Source: Mesorhizobium qingshengii (GTDB lineage Bacteria; Pseudomonadota; Alphaproteobacteria; Rhizobiales; Rhizobiaceae). From it: a DNA stretch of 64,000 bases. Every line of letters begins with the position of its first letter. The first letter of the stretch is position 1. Of this stretch, positions 6,984 to 16,765 are shown piece after piece. The stretch lies in assembly GCF_027563465.1 (NCBI RefSeq), contig NZ_JAPFQA010000019.1, positions 1 to 64,000 on the forward strand, read 5' to 3'. The translations under genes and the position numbers were made by a program. A model generated the notes under the pieces. The model searched no databases. It had not been told where the DNA came from and saw only the letters and a list, made by a program, of their open reading frames with translations.

Positions 6984-9038
6984 ATGACGGAACCCATGGC
7001 GACCAGACGGCCTCATATTCTCGCGTTGTTCGGCGCCTTTGTCGCGCTGACGCCGAGCGTGGCGGTTAGCGACAGCATCGACATGCAAGTCACGTCGGCC
7101 ATTCCGACACCTAGCTTGCATGACCCGAGCCTGGAGAACAAAGGACTATCGCAATTCGCCAGCGTTTCCCGGCTAAAAACGGGCCTCGATGCGCTCGCAG
7201 CTGGCGACATTCCCGGCGCCCGTGCCGTGCGTGATGCTCTTCCCGCCAACTCGCTCGACCAGCACATCCTTGCCTGGGCGATTGCGCTGTACGGCGGCGA
7301 CAAGGTTCCGAGCGGCGACATCGCCGCCGCGGCAAAGATGTTGCCCAACTGGCCGGGCACCGTTGCCTTGCGCAAGAACAGCGAGCGCGCGCTCTATCGC
7401 GAGAACCCTGCCCCCGACATCGTTATCAGGGCGTTCGACGGCAGCCAGCCGTCGACATTCGAAGGCGTGATGGTTCTCGCCCGCGCCTATGTCTCGTCCG
7501 GCAACGCCAAGGCGGCGCGTTCGGTGCTGTCACCGTTCTGGCGCACCGCGATCCTGGAAGCCAAGGACGAAACCGCGCTGATCAAGGAATTCGGCAGCCT
7601 GATCCCGGCCGCGGATCACCGTTTTCGCATGGAGCGCATGTTCTATGCCGATCGGGTTGGCTCCGCGCAGCGCGTCGCCAGCCTCGCCGGCGCCCAACAG
7701 CTTGCGGAGGCCTGGGCGGCGGCGGATAGAGGCGACAAGAACACCGCCAAACTGCTGAAGGCAGTGCCGGCGGCGCAGCGTTCGGCCGGCTATTTCTTCG
7801 CGCAGGCCGAATATCTGCGCAAGCAGGAGAATTTTGCCGGCGCCGCTTCTGTCGTGATGCAGGCGCCGACCGATCGCGAAGCGCTGGTCGATCCGGACGC
7901 CTGGTGGGTCGAGCGCCGGGTGTTGTCGCGCGAACTGGTCGACCAGGGCGACATGAAGACGGCATACCGGATTGTCGCCATGCATGCCGCCGAAAGTGCC
8001 GCCAATGCGGCGGATGCCGAATTCCACGCCGGCTGGTACGCGCTGCGTGGCCTGAACGACCCCAAACTTGCTGCAACGCATTTCGTGCGCATCGCCGACC
8101 TTGCACAGGGACCGATGACCCTGTCGCGCGCCTACTACTGGCTCGGCCGTGCGGCGGAAGTCGGTGGTCCGGGCAATGCCAAGGACTATTTTGCGCGCGC
8201 CGCTGCCTACGGCACGACATTTTACGGCCAGCTTGCCGCCGAACGCGTCGGCCGGCAGGCGCTCAACATCGTCTACCCCCAGCCTGATACCGCCGATCGC
8301 CAGAATTTTACCGGCCGCGAGGCCGTTAGCGCCATCAAGCGGCTACAGGAGGCCGGCTACGACCGCTATGCCGAAACGCTCTATCGCGACCTAGCCGGCC
8401 AATTGACCAGCCCGGGCGAACTGGCGCTGCTCGCTGTTCTTGCCGAGAAGCAAGGCAACCATTTCATGGCGCTGAAGGTCGGCAAGATCGCCGGGGCGCG
8501 AGGCATCGATGTCGGCGCGCTGTCGCATCCGCTCGGCGTCATTCCCGATTCGGCCAATATCTCCGGCTCCGGCAAGGCGCTGGCCTATGCCATCGCCCGC
8601 CAGGAAAGCGAATTCAACATCGGCGCGGTATCAAGTGCTGGGGCGCGCGGGCTGCTGCAGCTGATGCCGGCAACCGCCAAACAACTGGCGAAGAAGGCCG
8701 GATTGCAGTTTTCGCAGACAAAGCTGACCACCGACGCCGGCTATAACGCGACGCTTGGTTCGGCCTTTCTTGGCGAGCAGCTTGACCGCTTCAACGGTTC
8801 CTATGTGCTGACCTTCGCCGGCTACAATGCGGGCCCTAACCGGGCAAGCCAATGGGTGGCGAAATACGGCGACCCACGCGGCAAGGACATCGATGCCGTC
8901 GTCGACTGGATCGAGCGGATTCCTTACACGGAAACAAGAAGTTACGTGCAGCGCGTGATGGAGAATTACGAAGTCTACAAGATGCGTATTTCCGGCAAAT
9001 ACGACATTGTCGGCGACCTCGTGAACGGACGGAAGTGA
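6984..9038 (+). CDS. Soluble lytic murein transglycosylase (Slt70-like)
   Basis: This 684-residue exported protein has a signal peptide (about residues 8-30), a long helical superhelix region rich in Ala with TPR-like repeats (about 60-480), and a C-terminal SLT catalytic domain. The catalytic Glu is in ARQESEFNIGAVSSAGARG, and the GLLQLMPATAKQLA and GYNAGPNRA motifs follow. It cleaves the MurNAc-GlcNAc bond in peptidoglycan to give 1,6-anhydromuropeptides. I chose the ATG at 6984, which has a purine-rich stretch upstream and leads straight into the signal peptide; 6996 is an alternative. The gene is intact between two blocks of decayed DNA. Confidence 0.93.
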   Translation: MTEPMATRRPHILALFGAFVALTPSVAVSDSIDMQVTSAIPTPSLHDPSLENKGLSQFASVSRLKTGLDALAAGDIPGARAVRDALPANSLDQHILAWAIALYGGDKVPSGDIAAAAKMLPNWPGTVALRKNSERALYRENPAPDIVIRAFDGSQPSTFEGVMVLARAYVSSGNAKAARSVLSPFWRTAILEAKDETALIKEFGSLIPAADHRFRMERMFYADRVGSAQRVASLAGAQQLAEAWAAADRGDKNTAKLLKAVPAAQRSAGYFFAQAEYLRKQENFAGAASVVMQAPTDREALVDPDAWWVERRVLSRELVDQGDMKTAYRIVAMHAAESAANAADAEFHAGWYALRGLNDPKLAATHFVRIADLAQGPMTLSRAYYWLGRAAEVGGPGNAKDYFARAAAYGTTFYGQLAAERVGRQALNIVYPQPDTADRQNFTGREAVSAIKRLQEAGYDRYAETLYRDLAGQLTSPGELALLAVLAEKQGNHFMALKVGKIAGARGIDVGALSHPLGVIPDSANISGSGKALAYAIARQESEFNIGAVSSAGARGLLQLMPATAKQLAKKAGLQFSQTKLTTDAGYNATLGSAFLGEQLDRFNGSYVLTFAGYNAGPNRASQWVAKYGDPRGKDIDAVVDWIERIPYTETRSYVQRVMENYEVYKMRISGKYDIVGDLVNGRK

Positions 9039-9369
9039 TCCATCCCTGTCTGCCCGCTCTTGGTGAGCGGAACGGATTTTCAAAATCCAAACCTCGCGCG
9101 GCGCGGTGGATTGCCTGTGCCACCGCGGAGACTAGGTGCTCGTCAGATAGAGGCCCGAGATCCTGCAGAGCCCTTAGCCGGGCTTCAAAGTCGGCATATC
9201 TCGGTGCCACGTCGGGATCCGGCCAGGTCCTGAATTTCCCGGCCGATGGCCTGAATGGGCACGGTTCGGATGCGCGGCTCCTCCGGACTGCGCATTTTGG
9301 CCCATCCCTCACGGCCGTATCAGCATAGGCCGGAGCCCAGCGCGCGACCTCATTCAATGCATCGCGTGT
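9039..9369. other. Gap of 331 bp without a supported gene
   Basis: A long minus-strand frame crosses this stretch, but it runs on antisense into the transglycosylase gene and has no start or family match. I see no promoter or repeat here that can be supported. Confidence 0.4.
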
Positions 9370-9762
9370 AATGGCGATAAGACTGTAGCTGGTGCTCCGA
9401 CCTGCCGGCCGCATCGCGGGCCAGAATGCCTTGGCGGGATAGGTCCTCGATGTCACGGGCCGCCGTATCCTGCGAGCGCTCGGCCAAAGCCGCGTAGTTG
9501 GACGAGGTCAGCTTTCCCTTCGAACCCGCCAAGTAAGCGGCCGATGGCGAGACGCTGGCGGTAGTAGAGTTGAGTGCTGCCCCGGCGTGGGCATCCCAGA
9601 CCGGGCTTTGCGCAGAACCGAAACGAGGATCGTCTCCGCGCCCTCGAAGGCGCGGTCCAGGCACTCCAGGAACCAGGCGATCCACGGCGTGGTGTCGAGA
9701 TCGCCCTTTTTGGGTTCGCTCCATTGAGATAAATCAACTTGCTTCCAAGCAAGATAGGTCAA
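9370..9762 (-). pseudogene. Fic family protein (DUF4172 type), C-terminal remnant
   Basis: Minus-strand segments match the region after the Fic domain of DUF4172-type Fic proteins. KKGDLDTTPWIAWFLECL and FEGAETILVSVLRKA lie in one frame, GKLTSSNYAALAERSQ, DTAARDIEDLSRQGIL and AGG in another, and RSTSYSL in a third. This is the winged-helix end of the protein; the catalytic HPFxxGNG part is absent. At least two frameshifts are present. Intact Fic proteins transfer AMP to targets. Confidence 0.75.
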
Positions 9763-9794
9763 TATTCACCCGTCCTTTTGTGGGGCTTTTTGCA

Positions 9795-10802
9795 ATGAGT
9801 CGAACTGGAGGTTTCCTGCTGACCATGTTCATCGCCATGGCGGCTGCCGCCGGTGTGGTTTTCTTGCTTTACAAGACTGAGCTTGGTCTTATGCGCGACG
9901 CCGCCAGCCGAGGCAGTCTGGTCGCCAACCTCGACATGGGCCCGATCGAATACGCCGACAAGGGTGCGGGCATTCCGCTCCTATCGATCCACGGCGCCGG
10001 CGGCGGCTTTGACCAAGGCCTTGCCCTTGCTGCCGATCTTGTGGGTGACGGCTTTCGGGTCATCGCGCCGTCGCGCTTCGGCTATCTGCGCACGCCCGTT
10101 CCGCAAGACCCCTCTCCAGCCGCGCAGGCCGATGCGCACGCGGCGTTGCTTTCCAAACTGAATGTTCCCAAAGCGGTGGTTGTCGGCGTTTCGGCAGGCG
10201 CGCGTTCTGCAGTTGAGTTGACACTTCGGCACCCGGACAAGGTCGCCGTTCTCATTCTGATCGTCCCTGCCCTTTATTCGCCTACCAGTCCGGTCTCGAT
10301 CGAAGCGAGCCGCGGCAACAGGTTCGCATTGTGGGCCGTCAATGCTGGTGGCGATTTCGCTTGGTGGGCCACCGAGCAGATCGCGCCTTCAGTGCTCATT
10401 CGCTTCCTCGGCGTTCGACCCGCGCTGGTAGCGGCTGCGCCTCAGGCCGAGCGGGACCGCGTGATGAGTTTCGTCAAGAGCGTAGAGCCGTTGTCGCTGC
10501 GTTTCCCCGGAATCAATATCGATAGCACCCCCGCGTTGCATGAACTGCCATTGGAACAAATTACTGCGCCGACAATGATCATCTCTGCGCGCGACGATTT
10601 GTTCAACACGCTGCCAGCAGCCAAGTTCGCAGCGAGCAAGATCCCCGGTGCCAAGCTGGTCGTCTACGACACTGGCGGACACCTTTTGGTTGGACAGGTG
10701 CAGGAAGTTCGCACTGCAGTTCGCAGGTTTCTGGCTAGCGCGGGCTTGATCCCGTCATCCGATGCCACCGAGACAGTGCTACAATATCGCGTACGCTCCT
10801 GA
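9795..10802 (+). CDS. Membrane-anchored alpha/beta hydrolase
   Basis: This 335-residue protein starts with a single membrane helix (about residues 7-26) and continues as an alpha/beta hydrolase. The oxyanion region reads SIHGAGGGFDQG, the nucleophile elbow is GVSAGARSA, and the acid and His are in ISARDDLF and TGGHLL. The substrate cannot be told; the family includes esterases, peptidases and lactonases. I chose the ATG at 9795, because the earlier in-frame codons lie over the Fic remnant on the other strand. Its stop abuts the IS5 remnant, yet the C-terminus looks complete. Confidence 0.85.
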   Translation: MSRTGGFLLTMFIAMAAAAGVVFLLYKTELGLMRDAASRGSLVANLDMGPIEYADKGAGIPLLSIHGAGGGFDQGLALAADLVGDGFRVIAPSRFGYLRTPVPQDPSPAAQADAHAALLSKLNVPKAVVVGVSAGARSAVELTLRHPDKVAVLILIVPALYSPTSPVSIEASRGNRFALWAVNAGGDFAWWATEQIAPSVLIRFLGVRPALVAAAPQAERDRVMSFVKSVEPLSLRFPGINIDSTPALHELPLEQITAPTMIISARDDLFNTLPAAKFAASKIPGAKLVVYDTGGHLLVGQVQEVRTAVRRFLASAGLIPSSDATETVLQYRVRS

Positions 10803-11480
10803 GAGCCCTAAAACAGAGCATCGAACTTCCCGACCGCGTTGTCGCTTTGCAGATAATTAGTCGTCCGTGAAGACGGCCCAATTCGCCGATGGTGAGTTGC
10901 GAGCAGGGCTCGGTAGGATGGGGCTGGTATTGGCACGTCGGTTAGGCTGATCGCTGCTGGAGCGGCGGCTGCGAACAGCGCCAGGAAGAAGGCACACAAA
11001 AGCCTCAGCCAGTTGAGCAAGAGGCTGAAGTTATAGCCGACGGCGGCGAGCACTGCGTTGTTGGTATCGCCTTCGGCGAAGGCCAGGAAGTTGCGGCCCA
11101 TGCGATGGTCGTTCTTAGATGGCCGATGACCGGTTCGAGGGCGGCCAGGCGTCGCAGTGCCCGCTCGATGGCCTTGGTGAGGCCGCGCCTGTAGCCGGCG
11201 ACATGGACCTTGAACATCTTGTCGTTCGGCGCGTTGTGGCCGTGATAGCCAGCATCGGCGACGATCTTGCCGAGATTGGCGCCGATCGCGGTCTCGATGG
11301 CGGGAATGACGGTGGCCAGCGTGTGGCCGTCATAGGGATTGCCGGGCAGCGCCTTGACGTGGGCGACGAACTGGCCGCCGCGGCTGCGCTGCAGCGTGGT
11401 GGCGACCGAGACCTTGACGCCGAACTCATAGGGCTTGTGGGCCTTGCCCTTGAGGAGCGTCCTGATCACCGAAACGGGCA
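10803..11480 (-). pseudogene. IS5 family transposase, truncated and frameshifted
   Basis: From about 11455 down, the minus strand reads KGKAHKPYEFGVKVSVATT, then LPGNPYDGHTLATVIPAIE and VADAGYHGH, the usual middle of an IS5-type DDE transposase. Near 11110 the frame shifts and continues as HRMGRNFLAFAEGD and NAVLAAVGYNFSLLLNWLR, the normal C-terminus. The N-terminal half is missing, and the upstream junction falls in another gene fragment. It is inactive. Confidence 0.85.
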
Positions 11481-11668
11481 CACTCAGCTTGGCAGTTCTG
11501 GTTGTCTCGGTCGTCAGCCCCGTAGTGCTCTACCTGCTGGTCAAGCGTACTGGGATTGGCGCCTTCCTGTTTGAACGGCCAAACTGGGCGCGCATCGCAA
11601 GATCGGACCAAATGGGGGCTCCACTCGGGCACATTTCGTTAGGTGCAGCGCTGAAGGCCGTTGAGTGA
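11462..11668 (+). pseudogene. C-terminal fragment of a membrane protein, perhaps an acyltransferase
   Basis: After the IS5 junction the plus strand gives about 68 residues: a hydrophobic helix (LAVLVVSVVSPVVLYLLV) followed by KRTGIGAFLFERPNWARI and a short tail. A last helix followed by FLFERP-WA is reminiscent of the end of acyltransferase/OpgC-type membrane proteins, but this is from memory of the pattern only. There is no start, and the rest is lost at the IS5 junction. Confidence 0.45.
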
Positions 11669-12059
11669 ACTAGCGCCGAGTGCGGCTGATTGTATCGTCT
11701 TTTGAGGTCTCGGACCCGGCAATACGGAAGCAATCTCAGTCGAGGCTATGACGTCGCAAAATCACGCGCGCGCCATGGTACCGAAGGCCGAACCACTTCT
11801 GGCTGCCTGGCCAGGCATGTTGGTGAAGCGCGAAGACAAACACAGCGGCTCGAATCCCGGCTATTAGAGCTAGATAGCCACATTTGGACCCAACTGCCGC
11901 CACAATGCCATCCGAAGCCAATCAGCACGATGCGGTCGAGTGGTGCGAAACCCTGTCTTTGGCCAGCCGCTTCGTTGACTTTATCAGCCGTGACGGGCAA
12001 CTGTTTCGGCTCAAAATGGCGACAAGCCGTTCCGCCCGGGGAAGAAGCAGCCTTTCTGA
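11669..12059. other. Gap of 391 bp without a recognisable gene
   Basis: Frames of up to 136 codons exist but show no family match and overlap the start of the next gene. The stretch presumably carries the promoter of the M23 peptidase gene; no clear promoter elements were seen. Confidence 0.4.
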
Positions 12060-14042
12060 ATGCACGACACGGCAGAGGTGATAGCTGCGCTCGGCAATGA
12101 GCCCCCGCTGGTTGCGGACGGCCGCAGTCGCGCACCAGACCGGCGCGAAGTTTCGGCGCGCTGGCTGTCGGGCACCTTCCTTACCGGCGTGACCTCGAGC
12201 GTCCTGATGGGCGTGGCGCTGTTCGCCGCCCTTGACGGTCGCCAGCAACTGGCGACGCCGCCAGAGATCGCCGAACTGGGTCATCCCTCCAACAGCGACG
12301 ATTCCGGCGAGGTCGCCAAGACCACTAGGCTGGTGGCGCCGCGCCAGATCGCCAAGGCCAAGGACCGCCGACGCATGGAAGTGTCGATGGTGACCAAGGT
12401 CGGCGACCGCGATGTCATCCACACAATGCCTTTCGTGCAGATCAAGATGGCGCTAGCTGCAGGACACACGACCAACCGCCCCTACCCGCCTTTCGACCCG
12501 ATACAGGTGTTTGGCGACGACGGCGATGACAATTCGGGCCAGCCGGCCGCCGCTGCCGCTGCAACCGCCGGCCAGATCTATGGCGCCAAGGTCGAAAGCG
12601 AGATGAGCCTGAAGACGGTCGACTTCCCGGTCGAGACGGCGTCCTTCGATGAAAAAAGCGACCTGTCCGCCGACGAGGTGGAAAAAGTGGTGCGTGGGGC
12701 CGGCACAGGTCTGAGTGACGGCGCCGTCCAGGTGGCGTCGCTGCGTTATGTCGACCCGCAGCGATTCGGCGATTCGCTGGCACAGAGCATGGCCGGCTCC
12801 TACGTCAAGATCGTGCCGGAAAACGTCTCGGTGTCGCCGCGCGCCGTTGCCCACGACCAGACGCCAGCCTTCGCCGAGGAAATCATTCCCTTCACCAAGG
12901 ATCGCGACATAATCGAAGCCCTCGCGGATTCGGGCTATACGGGCGAGGACGCCACCGGCATGGCCGAGGCGATCTCCAAATTGCTGAACGCCCCGGCGCT
13001 CAAGGCAGGAACCGTGCTGCGCGTCGGGCTGGAAGTCCATGGCGACGCCGCCAAGGTCGTGCGTACCAGCGTCTACGACAAAACCCAGCACATCGTGACC
13101 ATCGCGCTCGATGATCATGGCCAGTATGTGCCGGCGCAGGAGCCGGAGCCCAATCCCGAATTGCTGAGGGCGTTCGACGATTCGCCGCCGGTGGTGGAAC
13201 GCGCCAATTTGCCGAACGTCTACGACGGCATCTATCGCACCGCCTATTCCTACGGCATGTCGAAGAAGTTGACCCAGCGGCTGGTCAAGCTTCTGGCGTC
13301 CGATGTCGACTTCCAGTCGCGGCTCAGCCCGTCGGACCGTCTCGAAGTGCTGTTCTCGCAGCCGGACGGTGACGACCAGGCGTCCGACGAATCCGAGCTG
13401 CTTTATGTGTCGTCGACCTTCGGCGGACAGACCCGCAATTTCTACCGCTTCCAGATGCCGGACGGCAGCACCGACTATTTCGACGAGAACGGCAGCAGCG
13501 CCCGGCAGTTCCTGCTGCGCAAGCCGGTTCCAAACGGTCGTTTTACATCTGGCTTTGGTGGGCGGGTGCATCCTGTTCTCGGTTATTTCAAGATGCACAC
13601 CGGCGTGGATTGGGCCGCGCCTTCTGGCACGCCCATCATTGCCGCCGGCAACGGCGTCGTCGAGAAGGCCGGCTGGGCCGGCGGCTACGGCAAGCAGACG
13701 GTCATCCAGCACGCCAACGGCTATCGGACAACCTACAATCACCAGAGCAGGATCGCGGACGGGATGGAGCCGGGCGTCAGAATACGACAGGGCCAGGTCA
13801 TCGGCTATGTGGGATCGACTGGCCTCTCGACGGGCAATCATTTGCATTTCGAAATCGCCGTCAACGGCACCAAGGTCGACCCGATGCGCGTTCGCCTGCC
13901 GGTCGGCAAGGTACTAAAGGGCGACGATCTCGTTGCCTTCAAGCGCGAGCGCGAACGCATTGATGACCTGCTCAAGCAGGAAGACAGCGACCAGTTGAAG
14001 GTCGCGAGCACAAAAGTCGACGACTGTGCAACAATTTGCTAA
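12060..14042 (+). CDS. M23 family peptidoglycan endopeptidase, membrane-anchored
   Basis: This 660-residue protein has one membrane helix near residues 35-60, a long periplasmic region with a LysM/OapA-like part (about 280-360), and a C-terminal peptidase_M23 domain (about 490-620). The metal-binding motifs are visible: HTGVDWAAP (HxxxD) and HLHFEIAV (HxH), with the GGRVHPVLG and YGKQTVIQHANG segments before and between them. Such enzymes cut peptide cross-links in peptidoglycan, often during growth or division. The length is normal for rhizobial members. No IS damage is seen, although an IS3 copy begins 56 bp after the stop. Confidence 0.9.
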   Translation: MHDTAEVIAALGNEPPLVADGRSRAPDRREVSARWLSGTFLTGVTSSVLMGVALFAALDGRQQLATPPEIAELGHPSNSDDSGEVAKTTRLVAPRQIAKAKDRRRMEVSMVTKVGDRDVIHTMPFVQIKMALAAGHTTNRPYPPFDPIQVFGDDGDDNSGQPAAAAAATAGQIYGAKVESEMSLKTVDFPVETASFDEKSDLSADEVEKVVRGAGTGLSDGAVQVASLRYVDPQRFGDSLAQSMAGSYVKIVPENVSVSPRAVAHDQTPAFAEEIIPFTKDRDIIEALADSGYTGEDATGMAEAISKLLNAPALKAGTVLRVGLEVHGDAAKVVRTSVYDKTQHIVTIALDDHGQYVPAQEPEPNPELLRAFDDSPPVVERANLPNVYDGIYRTAYSYGMSKKLTQRLVKLLASDVDFQSRLSPSDRLEVLFSQPDGDDQASDESELLYVSSTFGGQTRNFYRFQMPDGSTDYFDENGSSARQFLLRKPVPNGRFTSGFGGRVHPVLGYFKMHTGVDWAAPSGTPIIAAGNGVVEKAGWAGGYGKQTVIQHANGYRTTYNHQSRIADGMEPGVRIRQGQVIGYVGSTGLSTGNHLHFEIAVNGTKVDPMRVRLPVGKVLKGDDLVAFKRERERIDDLLKQEDSDQLKVASTKVDDCATIC

Positions 14043-14115
14043 ATTATTGCACAGTCTTGATGGGCCATCGCTGACATAGTTCCAGTTTGAGTCGAGCTGA
14101 CCTGCCACTGAACTG

Positions 14116-15045
14116 TCATCCAGCTGCGATTAGAGCCTCGACCGTTTTTGTTACGCCTTGTGGCGCGGGTTGAGCAACCGGCGGAGGCGCGGAGCCTTCC
14201 ATCAGCACAGCGTCGGAGCCGGTTGCGGTGATGACCTCGGCATAGGCTGCCGGGGTCTGGTAGCCGAGCGAGGAATGTGGCCTGGCGGTGTTGAAGTCCT
14301 CCCTCCATTCGGCGATGGCGCTTCGGGCGTGGTCGAGACCGAAGAACAGGCTCTCGTTCAACAGCTCGTCGCGCATCCGGCCGTTGAAACTCTCGACGTA
14401 ACCGTTTTGCATCGGCTTGCCCGGCGCGATGTAGTGCCATTCGATCCTGCAATCCTTCGACCAGGCGAGGATGGCGTTCGAGGTAAACTCGGTGCCGTGG
14501 TCGGAGACGATCATGCCCGGCTTGCCGCGGTGGGTGATCAGTTCCGTCAGTTCACGGGCAACCCGACGGCCGGAGATCGAGGTGTCCGGGATCGCGGCCA
14601 GGCATTCGCGCGTCACGTCGTCGACGATGTTGAGCACGCGGAACCTCCGGCCGCAGGCGAACTGGTCATGCACGAAATCCAGCGACCAGCGCGCGTTCGG
14701 CTTTGCCTCGACCAGGATCGGCGTCCGCGTGCCGACCGCTCGCCGCCTTGCCCGGCGCTTGCGCACCGTCAGGCCTTCCTCGCGGTAGAGACGATAGATG
14801 CGGTTGACCCCAGATGCCTCGCCCTCGCGCCTGAGCAGGATGAACAGCCGCCTGTAGCCAAAGCGTCGGCGCTCGTTGGCGAGGTCGCGCAACCTGCCAC
14901 GCAGCTCCGTCTCGGGCGGACGCCGGGACTGGTAGCGGATCATCTTGCGATCGGCGCCGACGAAGGAACAGGCCCGACGCTGCGACAAGCCCATGACGGC
15001 CTGCAGATGCGCGACGGCTTCGCGCTTAACGGCGGGCCCTACCAT
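14116..15045 (-). CDS. IS3 family transposase OrfB (DDE integrase core)
   Basis: This frame of 309 codons encodes the catalytic part of the IS3 transposase. An HTH_21-like N-terminal region ([10 protein letters not shown], then [12 protein letters not shown]) precedes an rve-type integrase core. The catalytic acids can be placed: Asp in RWSLDFVHD, Asp in [10 protein letters not shown] and Glu in [14 protein letters not shown]. It overlaps the end of orfA by 7 bp in another frame, and the two are normally joined by -1 programmed frameshifting. No inactivating change was seen. Confidence 0.93.
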   Translation of the reverse strand: MVGPAVKREAVAHLQAVMGLSQRRACSFVGADRKMIRYQSRRPPETELRGRLRDLANERRRFGYRRLFILLRREGEASGVNRIYRLYREEGLTVRKRRARRRAVGTRTPILVEAKPNARWSLDFVHDQFACGRRFRVLNIVDDVTRECLAAIPDTSISGRRVARELTELITHRGKPGMIVSDHGTEFTSNAILAWSKDCRIEWHYIAPGKPMQNGYVESFNGRMRDELLNESLFFGLDHARSAIAEWREDFNTARPHSSLGYQTPAAYAEVITATGSDAVLMEGSAPPPVAQPAPQGVTKTVEALIAAG

Positions 15046-15305
15046 TTTTTTGACAGAAGCTCACGCAGCGCCGAGGCTTCCAGCATCTGATCGGCGAGCA
15101 GCTTCTTCAGCTTGGCGTTCTCGTCTTCCAGCGCCTTCAGCCGCTTGGCGTCGGACACGTCCATCCCTCCATACTTCGCCTTCCAATTATACAGCGTCGC
15201 CTCCGAGACCCCGTGCTTGCGAGCCAAATCGCCCGCCTTCGCTCCCGCCTCGTGCTCGCGCAGAACCGCAATGATCTGCTCTTCCGTGAACCGCTTTCTC
15301 TTCAT
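15039..15305 (-). CDS. IS3 family transposase OrfA (HTH_Tnp_1)
   Basis: This 88-residue protein has an N-terminal helix-turn-helix ([17 protein letters not shown], then [17 protein letters not shown]) and a C-terminal leucine zipper-like stretch ([18 protein letters not shown]). It binds the element ends and gives the N-terminus of the OrfAB fusion transposase. Its length and start are standard. It reads AKKMV-like slippery sequence into orfB; the exact shift site was not proven. Confidence 0.93.
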   Translation of the reverse strand: MKRKRFTEEQIIAVLREHEAGAKAGDLARKHGVSEATLYNWKAKYGGMDVSDAKRLKALEDENAKLKKLLADQMLEASALRELLSKKW

Positions 15306-15406
15306 CAGTCCGTCCTTCGATCAAGGGCCGGACTCTAATCTCAGATGGAGGAAATTCTCAGTGGCAGGTCAGAGCCATCCGCTTGTGATGCCCTGGAGAA
15401 GTGCCC

Positions 15407-16075
15407 ATGAACGGCAAATCAATATTTTCAGTTGCGTCAGTGGCGCAAATGGTAGCCTTTTCGTTGCCTGGCCAAGCTAACGCACATCCGCATGTCTTTG
15501 CCGAAGCACAGCTCCGTATCACACTCTCCGCCGATCAGTCATCCGTCACGTCGCTGCAGCACTTTTGGCGCTTCGACGAGATATTTTCAAGCACAGTAAT
15601 GATGGAGTTCGATAAGAATCTTGACCTCCAGCTTGATCCATCAGAAATGAAACTTGTTTCCGAAACAGTTTACGCGTCGCTCGCCGACTACAACTATTTC
15701 CAGATTGTGACCGTTAATGGAAAAGACGTTTTGATGAACTCCCCACCTTCGCTCACGACAACATTTGAGAATGACCAGTTGACCGTCTCATTTGAATCAA
15801 AGCCAAACAAACCGCTTATGCTTGCCGGAAGAATTGATTTTGGGGTCTACGATCCGACCTTCTATACCGCCATCGATTTTCTAACGGATGACAACCTTGT
15901 AGTCGATCAATTGCCCGCCGCGTGCACGCGCACCGTCATCCGGCCCAATGCCGATGAAGCCATTTCACAGAACCAGAAAACCCTCACGGATGCGTTTTTC
16001 AACGATCCCACAGGGACTGATATGAGCAAGATATTTGCGACGAAACTTGAATTATCCTGCGGCGCCAAGGGTTAG
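15407..16075 (+). CDS. DUF1007 family periplasmic protein
   Basis: This 222-residue protein has a short signal peptide and begins its mature part with the DUF1007 hallmark AHPHVF. FWRFDEIFSS and the later YDPTFYTAIDF are also typical. DUF1007 proteins are predicted periplasmic partners of nickel/cobalt-type metal transport (often beside RcnA-like permeases), but no such permease is next to this copy. I prefer the ATG at 15407, 8 bp after a GGAG site; a GTG at 15401 is in frame. The IS3 insertion 30 bp upstream may have removed or replaced the promoter. Confidence 0.85.
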   Translation: MNGKSIFSVASVAQMVAFSLPGQANAHPHVFAEAQLRITLSADQSSVTSLQHFWRFDEIFSSTVMMEFDKNLDLQLDPSEMKLVSETVYASLADYNYFQIVTVNGKDVLMNSPPSLTTTFENDQLTVSFESKPNKPLMLAGRIDFGVYDPTFYTAIDFLTDDNLVVDQLPAACTRTVIRPNADEAISQNQKTLTDAFFNDPTGTDMSKIFATKLELSCGAKG

Positions 16076-16097
16076 CAACTTCACCACCCGCAGGCCT

Positions 16098-16765
16098 TCA
16101 GAACCGCGTAACGGTGCCGGCCAGGCCATACTCCAGCGCATCGGCTGTCAACCCGTGCTCGACCGAGGCTTCCGCCAGTGCCGGAATGCGCTCTGCCAGC
16201 GCCGGCAGATTGCTCACCACCAGATCATGCCCGGCATTGACCGTAGCCCGGCGGGCGGCATCGGCGATTTTTCCCAGTCTTTCCAGTTCCATGGCCGCTC
16301 TGGCGGGATCGGAATGGCAGCTTCCATAAGGCCCTGTATAGAGCTCGATGCGATCGGCGCCGGTGTCGCGCGCGGCCGAAACGCCCTCGGGGTCCGGATC
16401 GGAAAACAGCGACACCAGAAAGCCACCCTTCTTCAGCCGCTTGACGATCGGCATCAGGAACGCGGCCTCGGCGACGAAGTTCCAACCATGGTCGGACGTC
16501 GCCTGAGCCGGATCGTCCGGCACCAGCGTCACCTGTTCCGGCTGGTTGCTTTTAACCCTCGATGTTGAATTCAGCCTTGGGAAACTCGTCGTCGATGAGC
16601 GCCCTGATCTCGGGCAGGTCGGAATGTCGCGTATGCCTCTCGTCGGGGCGTGGATGCACGGTCAGCCCATGTGCACCCGATGCAAGGGCAATTCGCCCGA
16701 GCCCAGTCACGCTCGGCCATGGCAGGTCGCGCCGGTTGCGCAGCAGACATCATTGACGCCTTGCG
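16098..16765 (-). pseudogene. pdxJ: Broken pyridoxine 5'-phosphate synthase PdxJ
   Basis: Two blocks of PdxJ are present in different frames. The first (about 16765-16560) reads [20 protein letters not shown], then [13 protein letters not shown] and [20 protein letters not shown], and runs into a stop. The second (16540-16098) reads [21 protein letters not shown] through to the C-terminus, with IELYTGPYG and TVNAGHDLV. About a dozen residues are lost at the junction, and the true start is missing, replaced by a beta-propeller fragment. Intact PdxJ makes pyridoxine phosphate for vitamin B6, so a working copy would be expected elsewhere. Confidence 0.85.

Larger units (their letters stand above)
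14098..15371 (-). mobile_element. Complete IS3 family element with inverted repeats and a 4-bp target duplication
   Basis: The ends are perfect 14-bp inverted repeats, TGACCTGCCACTGA at 14098-14111 and its complement at 15358-15371. The flanking bases are GAGC on both sides (14094-14097 and 15372-15375), which fits a target duplication. The element is about 1.27 kb and carries two overlapping frames with no damage. It falls between the M23 gene and the DUF1007 gene, about 30 bp before the latter's start. The 4-bp duplication would suit the IS407 group; the group is an inference. Confidence 0.9.

Noticed and set aside
8836-9456. Minus-strand frame with a protein-like stretch (RYADFEARLRALQDLG)
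   Set aside because: It runs into the transglycosylase gene antisense, has no start with a ribosome site, and only its first few residues belong to the Fic remnant.
11690-12100. Plus-strand frame of 136 codons
   Set aside because: No family match, no ribosome site, and it overlaps the start of the M23 gene.
12453-13847. Minus-strand open frame of 464 codons
   Set aside because: It is fully antisense to the M23 peptidase gene, has no family motifs, and its codon use mirrors the real gene.
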